Origin: Cydia pomonella | Taxonomy: Eukaryota; Arthropoda; Insecta; Lepidoptera; Tortricidae | DNA length: 64,000 bases | Assembly (NCBI RefSeq): GCF_033807575.1 | Contig: NC_084716.1 | Location: forward strand, 6,696,001 to 6,760,000 | Direction of reading: 5' to 3' | Shown here: positions 55,461 to 64,000 of the stretch, one piece after another | How the letters are laid out: the number at the start of each line of letters is the position of its first letter | How positions within the stretch are numbered: position 1 is the first letter of the stretch | Position numbers and translations under genes: made by a program | Notes under the pieces: generated by a model | What the model saw: the letters and a program-made list of their open reading frames with translations, nothing else | Told to the model about the DNA's origin: nothing | Databases searched by the model: none

Positions 55461-55523
55461 ATGCCGAACTCTGAAGAAGAGTGGTTGGAAATTGCTGATG
55501 GTTTTGAAAAGAAATATATGCGT
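55461..55523 (+). pseudogene. Harbinger transposase exon 2 start (copy 4)
   Basis: After TTTTTTGTTTTAG the frame reads M-P-N-S-E-E-E-W-L-E-I-A-D-G-F-E-K-K. This is the same exon start as in copies 2 (V-P-S-D…G-F-K-N-K) and 3. Homology stops at K-K-Y-M, where the first catalytic Asp should soon follow. Remnant only. Confidence 0.6.
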
Positions 55524-55619
55524 AAGTACATAAGTTGTTATGTGACCAGAGGGAGTCCCGAAAAATATACATAAAAAAGTCAAATATACATCAAACATTC
55601 ATGAAATGAAAGTTCATGA

Positions 55620-56560
55620 AAAGGAATTATAAATAAAAAAAAAAAATAAAAAATAAAAAAAAAAAAAATCATTTATTTCAGACAACACTGTTACACAGGG
55701 TCCATATGTTACAAAAAAAACTAAAACTATGACCTAAGCCTATACTTATAAAATAAATGGCCTCCTTGGTCCCCACCCTCCCTGCTCGCCTCTCCGATTA
55801 GGTTGTACAGTCAGCGTCAAATACCTTGCTGCAGTCAAAGCGGCCAAACAGTTCGGTACACCATACTAAATATATGGTGTACCGAACTATTTGGCCACCC
55901 TGGTTGCTACAAAGTATTTGACGCTGACTGTACATGCAGATCAGTGAACCGGGCAAGGACGGCAGAGTCCAGCCTATCTGCTATCATCTTTAGGATCCCG
56001 TTTCCGCTCGCCCACATTCGCCGTACAATGGACGCCGACTTTTTCCGCATTATTGCATAAAAATCATCAACCGCTGCGTCAGCGAACATTCCCGAAGCGC
56101 TACAACAGCGGGGGAGCCGAAACAGGGCCCTAAAGACATTATTATATTGCACTCTCAATGCATTATACGCTCTCTGACTAAAGTGTACCCATAAACCACT
56201 TGTATAGAAACTTTGGCAATAAGCAGTAAAAAGAGTTAGTTTTACAGGCACAGAACAACGCGTAAATCTATGAGCCAACATATTTCCTCGCACAGACAAA
56301 GACCTACGTTCTCGTTCCAAGTCCTTGTCATCTTTGAGATCATCAGTCAATATATGGCCCAAATATTTGAACTGTGACACCTGCTTGATAGGCATATTGC
56401 TTAAGAGAAGTGGTGGAATGTAATAAGAAAATTTATTTTTACCTTTAAAAATCATGAACTCACTTTTCCTAACATTATACTTCAAGCCATGTGTCTCAGC
56501 ATATAATATACATACATTATACATACATTCATGAAATTTAAAATTTTGCTTACGAAGTTT
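55620..56560 (-). pseudogene. LINE reverse transcriptase C-terminus and 3' UTR
   Basis: Minus strand, open from about 56524. Reads H-G-L-K-Y-N-V-R-K-S-E-F-M, F-K-Y-L-G-H-I-L-T-D-D, Q-S-F-Y-T-S-G-L-W-V, A-L-F-R-L-P-R. The frame reaches L-H-V-Q, where a MITE (55808-55930) is inserted. The 3' UTR has an AATAAA signal near 55672 and a T/A-rich tail (55625-55670). 5'-truncated CR1/RTE-like copy. Confidence 0.78.
55808..55930. mobile_element. 123-bp hairpin MITE with TA target sites
   Basis: Ends CAGTCAGCGTCAAATAC and complement GTATTTGACGCTGACTG, flanked by TA (55806-55807, 55931-55932). The inner arms GTTCGGTACACCATA and TATGGTGTACCGAAC pair around the centre, so it folds almost end to end. Tc1/mariner-type non-autonomous element, inserted in the LINE. 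Confidence 0.85.
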
Positions 56561-56635
56561 GCATCTAGTTTTGTTGCATTGTGGGCGGAAATATTTTAGG
56601 TTTTCCTGTAAATCCCTAGAGTCAGACCAAGCTAA

Positions 56636-56742
56636 GTTGGCAGCGATTTCGATAGTTCAGACAGTGCTAGTGTTAAGTAAACGTCATAAGTTTGACGTTT
56701 ATAATGAGTTTCACTCTCTGGGCTCTTGAAATCGCTGCCAAC
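56636..56742. mobile_element. 107-bp MITE, GTTGGCAGCGATTT ends
   Basis: GTTGGCAGCGATTT at 56636 and its exact complement at 56729-56742. A central palindrome AAACGTC…GACGTTT lies near 56688-56702. No clear target duplication. Confidence 0.7.
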
Positions 56743-56916
56743 CCCCCGCATTTCGCACCCCGCGACCCGCTCGGCTCTACAATACACCGCGAGGCTCAAC
56801 ACGACCGCGCGGCCTGTCCGTAGACCATATTCCGAGAAAACGCGCCCGCTCGCTTTGGTTTTAGAACAATGAAACCCGTAGAATCTAACTATGGTATAAT
56901 CGTTATATCGCAACTA

Positions 56917-58215
56917 AAGGTTGAACACGCCAAAACTGGGGCACACAAAATGTAGTACAAAATTATAATAAAAGTGAAAAAGTATATTATGTTTTACACA
57001 TTTAATAGCATATTTAACGCTGTTTAAAATAACATTCCATATTTTAGATTTGGTCTACACAGTAAGCCATTTTTCTAACTTTCCTACGTACACGGCTCAT
57101 AAGACTTTGCACCATGTTAATAGAACACTGTCTTGACGCCCATGTCCACATCTTTTGTAGTTCAGGGACCGATTTTACTCCGCCGCCTTTCTTTTTTAAA
57201 ATTCCCTTCATAATACTCCAGTACTCTTCAACGGGCCGCAGTTCCGGACTATTTGGGGGGTTGCACACTTTTGGTACCACCACGATCCCATTTGCAGCAT
57301 ACCATTCCATCACTGGTTTTGAGTAGTGGCAACTGGCTAAATCTGGCCAAAACAAAGGTGGTGAGTCATGCTTTCTTATGAAAGGTAGCAAACGTTTCTG
57401 CAAACACTCTTTTCTATAAATATCGCCGTTTATTGTCCCGGTAGTAATAAACGGCCGACTTCTTTTCCCACAGCTACATATTGCTTGCCAAAGCAGGTAC
57501 TTTTTTAGAAATTTCGAACGTTTTTTTAATTAACACTCTTCAGGGGCGTCTACTCTACTTAGGCTGGTATAGAACTCTTGCCCAGGAATTTGTTTAAAGT
57601 CACCTTTTATGTATGTTTCGTCGTCCATGACGACGCATGCAAATTTGGTTATGAAATTCTCATAAAGTTTTCGAGACCGTTTCTTCGCGGATGAGTTCTG
57701 TTTCGAGTCTCGATCTGGTGCTGCCTGGGCCTTATAACTCCTTAGGCCAGCCCTACGTTTCACTTTTTGAACATAGGACTGAGACATTTTAACTTTTTTA
57801 GCAACATCGCGAGACGAAATCTTAGGATTTGAGGCAAACATGTTCACCACCTTCTCGTCCTTTTTTTTATTCTTGACACCCTGCAAGCCTCCACTTCCTG
57901 GCTTCCGATCTATTGTTAGGTGCTCACGGAACTTTTTTAATACGCGACAAACCGTAGATTGAGGACAATTCAGTCGTTTCGCGATATCTCTGTAGCTCAG
58001 TAATGAATTTTCTACGTATTCGTGCAAAATTCGCTCGCGTTGTTGATGTTGTTTGCTCGACATTTTGACAACGAATAAACATAATTTAAAAAAACTTGAT
58101 AACATTATAGGCCAGTGTCTTGTGACCAAGTAGGTGCCATAAAAGTTTGTATATCTCTATTATTTGCATAGCAATAGTCGATTGTACATGCCCCAGTTTT
58201 GGCGTGTTCAACCTT
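56917..58215 (-). mobile_element. Complete DD37E Tc1/mariner element
   Basis: 1299 bp with perfect 27-bp terminal inverted repeats (AAGGTTGAACACGCCAAAAC…), at 56917-56943 and 58189-58215, flanked by TA on both sides (56915-56916, 58216-58217). Contains one transposase gene on the minus strand. Confidence 0.92.
57044..58063 (-). pseudogene. DD37E transposase with one in-frame stop
   Basis: ATG at 58063 (M-S-S-K-Q-H-Q-Q). Two helix-turn-helix units, Y-R-D-I-A-K-R-L…S-T-V-C-R-V-L and R-D-V-A-K-K-V-K, bind the ends. Catalytic residues are Asp in V-V-M-D-D-E-T, Asp in F-W-P-D-L-A and Glu in L-R-P-V-E-E-Y-W, with 37 residues between the last two. The frame is continuous for 339 codons apart from a TAA at 57530-57532. 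The single lesion and perfect ends suggest a fairly recent insertion. Confidence 0.88.
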
Positions 58216-58569
58216 TATAATGTGTTTTGTAGTTTTTTGTTTTAAAATATATGTTTTGTAATATTTAATATGCGTTAAAAACGCGAAGGTTTTAAATGAT
58301 ATAAGTATTGTGTAAGAGTGTCCCCCGATATTTATTTATTTATTTTTAAGTTTTCTAGAAAATGGAAATTTGACATGGGTAAACATATAACACATGCCAA
58401 TAAAATGGTAAAATGAAATAATTAAAACACAATCTAAATAATTCATTCATTTATTTATTTTTTGTTTCTTGCTTTTTGGATTTTTTCTATGGTGCTACCG
58501 AAATGGAATATGTCGTGTGATTTCCGTCCTGGAAGATTAAAAAAATAATAATAATACAGACATGAAAAA

Positions 58570-58708
58570 AAATGGACTTTTGCGAACCAAGTGCGAACTT
58601 TTTATTACCGATTCTTGTCCGGATAAGGAAAATAGAATCAACCTTTTTAAACAACTCGCCTCTGATATAAAAATTCCAAACAATGATTCACTTCACCTTG
58701 GTTGTCCC
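58570..58708 (+). pseudogene. LINE reverse transcriptase, left of the hAT insertion
   Basis: Frame G-L-L-R-T-K-C-E-L-F-I-T-D, then N-R-I-N-L-F-K-Q-L, up to L-G-C-P at the target duplication GTTGTCCC (58701-58708). Continues at 63062 in the same sense. This is the post-catalytic part of a non-LTR reverse transcriptase. Confidence 0.7.
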
Positions 58709-59052
58709 CAGGGGCGTGCATAGCGTTTTTAGTTAGGGTAGGCAGATTTTTTTTTTTGAACTGACCAGTGTGTGGACAGGGGACAAACAAGTTATGTCTA
58801 GTAAGGCACGTCAACGAATACGGAATAAACTGTTACTAAATAAAACAATGTTAGCATTTACCAACGTTAAGTATTTCGACTAAGTGAGTCGGCTGTCAAT
58901 TCAGTAATACTTACCTATATGTTGTGACTGTTAGCGAAGCTGCGCCAGCTGCGGCTGGGCTGAGAGCACGAAGAACTTTGACGAAATTTATTTGACCACC
59001 ACGATTATCTAAGTAATTGATATTATTTGAACAAGTTACTTACAAGATATCT

Positions 59053-59128
59053 TAATAAATCACCGCAAATAAATTTTTAAAATAAAACGGCCTTTAGAAA
59101 GGCCGTTTTGCGAGTTGGTGATTTATTT
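59053..59128. repeat. Nested inverted repeats (cruciform-like)
   Basis: The inner stem AAAACGGCCTTT (59084-59095) pairs perfectly with AAAGGCCGTTTT (59098-59109) with a 2-nt loop. The outer stem AATAAATCACC (59054-59064) pairs with GGTGATTTATT (59117-59127). Lies in the hAT 3' region. Confidence 0.65.
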
Positions 59129-59216
59129 TCTTCAACGACAGTAAGACAAGACAACAGAGTATATAACTTAAATAAGAAAAAAAAAAACATAAGAGAGCGA
59201 CTATGTTAAACTTTTT

Positions 59217-59360
59217 AAGCCTTGGCCAAACACATGGCGTGGCGCAGCGCCGCGTGATGCCGACGCGGGGCGCGATGCTGTTTGACGTCGCTAACCTAAT
59301 AGCATGTATTTAAAGCCGCCGCGGTCGCGCCGCGTCACGCCCTGTGTTTGGCCAAGCCTT
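59217..59360. mobile_element. 144-bp GC-rich hairpin MITE
   Basis: AAGCCTTGGCCAAACACATG at the left and CTGTGTTTGGCCAAGCCTT at the right are complements. GC-rich sequence lies between (GGCGCAGCGCCGCG). Family widespread in moths. Inserted between the hAT transposase stop and the hAT left end. Confidence 0.8.
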
Positions 59361-59503
59361 AATTTGAACATAATTCGGACTTCGGACCGATTTTAGACAT
59401 CAAATAATAACCTAAAACAATCAACCTCCAAAAAAATAGATGATCGCATATATTCCGGTATTTGCGCGATACGCATTATGCGATAATCTATAAAAAAATG
59501 AAA

Positions 59504-61658
59504 TCATTTATAAACTAAATCTACGCGCCTGTCCTTTTTTAAATAAGATTGTAAGACACGGTCGTAAAAAGTTGGTAGACGTTTGATATCAGTTAAAAGC
59601 TCTTTTTCAATAGAAATTATTGAAAGATCTGTAAGTCTTTGTTGACCTTGAGTGTTGCGCAAATATGTGTGAATGCGTTTCAAGCAAGAAAACGACCTTT
59701 CCGCAGAGGCACTACTGGCGGGAATAGTTGTAATATGTTTTGCTAAGCACAGAACTTGAGGAAATACGTTGTGTAAGTTATTACAGTATAAGTTCTGAAT
59801 GATACTGTACGCGTTATCATCTTTGAATTCAGGCGACTTATAAATACAACGCAACTCATTTTTCAAAGCATCAAAATCAAACTTTCCTTCGTAAGTATTT
59901 ACAAGATCGGTTAGCACATTTTCCGGTAAAGAATTTGAAAATTTTGAAAAATTCTCGTTCGAAAGTAATTCGAAAAATTTTAATTCTTTTATGTTACTGT
60001 AGCGGTGCCTGCACTCGCTCAGGACATAGTCAATAATTTCGATAAATACCCTTTTATAATGCGTTTTGGGGTCTGACATGTTGCGCTTTCGCTTCGGTGG
60101 CCCTGCCACCTCTTTTGCGTCGGCATATTGGACTTCAAATGTCCCTCTGTATTTTGTCATAAATGATTCGAACTCGTGAATCTTTTTTACGCAATAACCG
60201 ATGTCACTAGTTTTTTTTTTTTGCAAAATTTCGTACAAAATGTCAGACTCGGCAAATATGTCCGAAAATGTTTTTAAGAAGAAATTGACTTCAAATTGCT
60301 TTAAATGAAATAGAAGGGCGGTGACCTGTTGTAAAGTCTCACCGTCCCATGTATCGTTTTCATTTTCCTGCATTTTCTCAAAAAGGGCCATCAGGTGAAA
60401 TCTTTCACTTAAAACTGTATTTACTAGTCGCGAGTGGAACGACCACCGTGTCTCAGCGACGCGGGGCAGTTTTTTCATATCAGCAAACTGATTATAAAAA
60501 GCTAAACGTTTAGTCCCGCCGTGAAAAAAAATTCACAATTGTTTTGAGTATACTGAAAAAGCGTTTCGTTTCGGAAATCCGCTCAAAACTCTTTGACAGT
60601 ATCAAATTTAAAATATGAGCAGAGCACCACACATATAATGCTTGCGGATTTTTTTCCCTTATTAGAGCTTGCACACCACGAAGGTCAGATGATAAAACTG
60701 CCGCACCATCATATGTTTGAGCGATTAATTTTGAGAGGCAATCATATTCCTCTAAAGTTTCTAGTATGATTGAGCTCAGGGTTGCTGCAGTCCGGTCTAA
60801 GCTAACATCTACGTACTTAATGAAGCGATCGACCACTTGGGAATTATGAACATATCGTAAAATCAGAACTAATTGCTCCCGACCGCTAACGTCGGGAGTC
60901 TCATCAACCATGACCGCAACAAACTCTGACTCTTTGATTTGTTGTTTAATATTATCATTCACTACAGAAGCGACGCTTCAGATCAAGTCATTTTGGGTTC
61001 GGTTCGAAAGGCCTGAAAATGCGCTAGTCGAGGTTTCTAAGTGAGTTTCTAACACTCCGTCATACTTAGCTAACAAATCGACCAATTCTAAGTAATTGCC
61101 TTTATTCAGAGATGACGCTGATTCATCGTGACCGCGGAAAGCTAATTCTTGCTTGCCCAAAAAGCAAACTATATCAATCAATCTTTGAAATATATGCCTA
61201 TTCCGTTCTACTTTGGCATTATGCCGTTCTATGTCAAGTTTCAACTGACTGTTTAAGCTTGTCTCAATTCGCTCTCGACCGAAGGTAGCAAGTTTAACAG
61301 AAGCCTCCAAATGTTTTTCCGACCGTTCGTGCTTTCTAGCAGAAACGTGAAAGTTTTTTAAATCTACATAGCCTTTGTCATTCCAAACATTTGGAGAATT
61401 CGCGAATAAAATACACGGAAAACAAAACAACCGCTCGGTGTGTACACAGCCAGTCAACCAGGTACAATTCTCGTAATACTTTACGTGAAATTGGCGTGTA
61501 ACATTGCCCTGAGTTTGAGCTAATTGCAACTGCGGCATACACCTACCTTGCTGCTTAACTAGTTTTATTTTATTATCATATGTTAACTTGCTAAATTCGC
61601 CGCGAGTTAACTTTTTCAGACACACCTGGTCAACACATTCATTATAATCAAAACTCAT
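59504..61658 (-). pseudogene. hAT transposase (ZMYM1-like), one stop and one frameshift
   Basis: ATG at 61658. A TTF-type zinc-finger region comes first (L-F-C-F-P-C-I-L-F; H…S-E-K-H), then the RNase H-like core: Asp in V-M-V-D-E-T-P-D, Asp in Q-T-Y-D-G-A-A, W-C-S-A-H-I-L-N-L, and R-W-S-F-H. The C-terminal dimerisation region has S-S-A-S-A-E-R-S-F-S, holding the catalytic Glu. Two lesions only: an in-frame TGA at 60978-60980, and a one-base frameshift in a T-run near 60525. About 718 codons, the usual length. Confidence 0.88.
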
Positions 61659-63061
61659 AGTTAATAATTAAAACTACTTATGCTAAACACAATTTCACCA
61701 CAAATTAAAATGAAAACTTCAGAAAATCGCTCCGAACCGAACTATAAACAATGATACAGGAAATTTAAATCTTATCAAAACTCTGTCGTGTCGCACTTCG
61801 CAAGAAAAAAATCTGTAAACAAACAACCCAACCCTGGCATATTATAACGCCCCTCAGTAAAGGTAAAAATCATAGCAAAAGATACTTTCTTTTTTTACCG
61901 CATTATATTTCGTGCTGCATGGACAGTTCAATACGTAGAAACGCGCTGTGACTATACGCTGATTGGTTGAAATTTGAATCTAATTGATGGCGGGGCAGTG
62001 ATTGGTCGAAAATGGCGACCGGCGGCCGGACCTGAGCTTGTATGTGTGCGTGATTTTCCTATAGTTGTGTGTACTAAGCAAATCCGTATATAGTTCACGT
62101 ACGATATTTCACATGCGCATAGTGAGAGTGTGTGCGTGTATATCGGCACCGATAGCGGTTGCCTATTGGGACCGTGCGCAGTGCATGGTGGGGGTAAGTA
62201 AAGCGATCCCAGCGCATAAGGTGGTAAAAATTTGAACTAACTGCGGATAGCGTCTTTAACATTTCGTACAATTATATGGCTCGAAATGAAACTTTGATTT
62301 ACGATTACTCCTGAAATATTCATTTAAATTGTATGGTGTAAGGGACCATTGTAATCTGTATGAAATGCTTAATATAACTAACGTATTTATTTTGATAATT
62401 GTTAATAATGTATCCATGTAAATAGCTTTGCAAATGCCACATATTACGTGATCTTTTTCTAGAAGTTAAGAATGGATATAGTAAGTTATCCTTAAAAGAT
62501 AGACATTTTACATCGCGGACTTTTTTGTAGACCTATGAATGAGAAACAACCCCACCATACATTGTGTTGTTATAGCTCAAACGGATTAGGCAGCGTTTTC
62601 GATTAAAGCTCCTAGCCAGCGTGATTTTTTCCGACAACATCGTTATATTTCAAACAATTTACACAAAACCTTAACAAGTTATATACTTAAGCCTTCCTCA
62701 AGAATCACTCTATTGATAGATGAAAGTCGTATGAAAATCCGTTCAGTAGTTTTTAGTTTTGGAGTAGTTTTATAAGATGTAGTGAATACACGTTTTCCCC
62801 TAGAATTGCGGACACTAGGTTGCGTGACAGTCGTGCACGCTCCCAATGCCGGTCGTGCCTTCCTTTATTTGCGGCGACGCCCCGAGCGAGTCTCTTTCGC
62901 GCGCAAATTTAAATCGTAGCGCGTACCGTAACGTAAATAAAATATAAATAGGTGTTTTAAGAAATCATTACATTAGAGAAGAAAGATGTCTGTGATGGTG
63001 TTATGTGTTATTTTGCTAGGGTAGGCAGTGCCTTTTTGCCTATATGGACTGCACGCCACTG

Positions 63062-63340
63062 GTTGTCCCGTCCTAGATCAATCCTTTGAAAATTTCATCG
63101 ATGCGAAAATTCTAAATTTCAAAGCAACATCACATCGTTTGGCAAAAATTAATCTACATTCAGCATATTCGATCATTAAACATTGCCTTTTTGTCCCAAA
63201 ATTTACTTATACACTTCGCGGAACCCATGTCTGGAAATATCCCAATTTGGTCTCAAAATTAGATACATTAGTCATAGAAACGCTCACATCTATCTTCAAC
63301 ATTCCTTTTGACGATAGATCTTGGACCCAGGCTAGCCTAC
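63062..63340 (+). pseudogene. LINE reverse transcriptase, right of the hAT insertion
   Basis: After the target duplication the frame reads L-D-Q-S-F-E-N-F-I, R-L-A-K-I-N-L-H-S-A-Y, F-V-P-K-F-T-Y-T-L-R and I-F-N-I-P-F-D-D-R-S-W. It ends abruptly near 63340, where an unrelated segment on the other strand begins. Confidence 0.75.
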
Positions 63341-63912
63341 TCCTAGCGAAATCATCAATAATCGGAGGTCCATCTACAATATCTTGCCACTCGTCTTCGT
63401 CACCATTGTCAGTATGGCTATGGCTTTTCGTTAGAATTGCATCTGCGTCGTTTGGTGAGTCATCTTCGGAATCTGATGATGATGATAAACTTTCAGATGA
63501 CGAATCTTCAGATTTACTACTTGGAACAAAATCAGAATCAGAGTCTTCGTTGTATGTAATAATCACGTCAGGGCCTGATGATGACGATGATGGCTGTTGC
63601 TGCTTCGTTATTTCATTAGCTTGATGTGAGGTTTCAGATCCTGTTAAAGTTTTAGTTGATGACGCAGCTATTTTTTTCTTTGCCTGACTAGATTCAATCA
63701 ATTTCTGTGGCGGTGTTAAAAGCAAATCAAAAATTTTGTCTTTATCAAAAGACGAATTTAGCGAAATCATATTTGATGTTGATATGTCACTAAGAGACCC
63801 GCATCTGCTTACTGTAGTAGAATCATTAGCTGTCATTTCTTTCTTGGTATCTAATACGGTTGCCCTAATGTTTTTTATAAGGGGCAGTGCATCATTTATA
63901 GCACAATATTTT
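63340..63912 (-). CDS. Unidentified acidic, Ser-rich protein fragment
   Basis: Minus-strand frame open from about 63912. Reads I-N-D-A-L-P-L-I-K-N-I-R-A-T-V-L, a low-complexity Ser/Asp/Glu stretch (D-S-D-S-D-F-V-P; S-S-S-S-D-S-E-D-D-S) and E-W-Q-D-I-V-D-G-P-P. The acidic N-terminus with D-x-W motifs recalls piggyBac transposase or a retroelement ORF1, but neither is shown. The frame past 63340 runs into LINE sequence in the opposite sense and is meaningless there. Confidence 0.35.
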
Positions 63913-64000
63913 CTATTGTTATAAAAACAGAAAACGGACTTCTGCTTGTAACCGCCAAATTTTTAAACATTATTTGGTTAGGTTGACATTTGGTCACATA

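Larger units (their letters stand above)
58709..63061 (-). mobile_element. Complete hAT element (4353 bp)
   Basis: Left end CAGGGGCGTGCATAG, right end (complement) CAGTGGCGTGCAG. An exact 8-bp target-site duplication GTTGTCCC lies at 58701-58708 and 63062-63069, the length diagnostic of hAT. Carries a long transposase on the minus strand (59504-61658). A smaller MITE sits in its 3' region. The 61670-63000 part is non-coding 5' region. Confidence 0.92.

Overview
The window looks like eukaryotic, moth or butterfly (Lepidoptera) DNA. It is AT-rich and intron-bearing, and it is packed with transposable-element remains. The Lepidoptera call rests on a tRNA-derived SINE with its usual tail, the 'GCGGCCAAGTGCGAGTCGG...GGGTTCCGT' repeat, several small hairpin MITEs typical of moths, (TTAGG)n-type telomere pentamers, and the mix of Harbinger, DD37E, DD41D, BEL/Pao and R1-like elements. 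These assignments come from recognising motifs; no search was run. I see no convincing single-copy host gene. Nearly every recognisable reading frame belongs to a mobile element, and almost all are broken.

Layout. 1-1560: 3' end of a Ty3/gypsy element. 1565-2476: Harbinger fragment 1. 2590-5207: BEL/Pao remnant with unrelated DNA in its middle, including a small Cys-rich ORF. 5229-7966: a NAIF1/Myb-SANT-like exon present three times in tandem repeats, followed by its next exon. 8513-9568: Tigger/pogo 3' end between long inverted arms. 9603-11892: SINE copies and palindromes. 11540-13114: Harbinger copy 2, broken by a SINE. 14494-17450: internally deleted Ty3/gypsy element between two 319-bp direct repeats. 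17555-18175: Transib (RAG1-like) fragment. 18566-19013: second Tigger fragment. 20409-23950: a DD41D mariner-type element split by a complete 2.45-kb Harbinger (copy 3). 23950-24660: LINE fragment. 25949-27812: a DNA transposon with subterminal GGTACC motifs. 27835-34760: a long, damaged Ty3/gypsy element. 34895-36675: R1-like LINE. 38470-38640: P-element-like fragment. 44745-45800: lepidopteran GTTCCGT repeat with three internal monomers. 50998-52728 and 55620-56560: two LINEs on the minus strand. 55000-55525: Harbinger fragment 4. 56917-58215: complete DD37E Tc1/mariner element. 58709-63061: complete hAT element inserted into another LINE.

Two things stand out. First, the Harbinger copies encode a MADF/BESS DNA-binding partner and a DDE transposase on opposite strands, with each gene's exon lying inside the other's intron. 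The two 3' splice sites sit back to back, 25, 37 and 40 bp apart in three separate copies. In copy 3 the partner gene is fully open (315 codons) while the transposase is wrecked. Second, the NAIF1-like exon has been triplicated, and its first copy has lost its splice donor. The rest is best read as layered transposon history with several clean nested insertions, where target-site duplications can be read directly.
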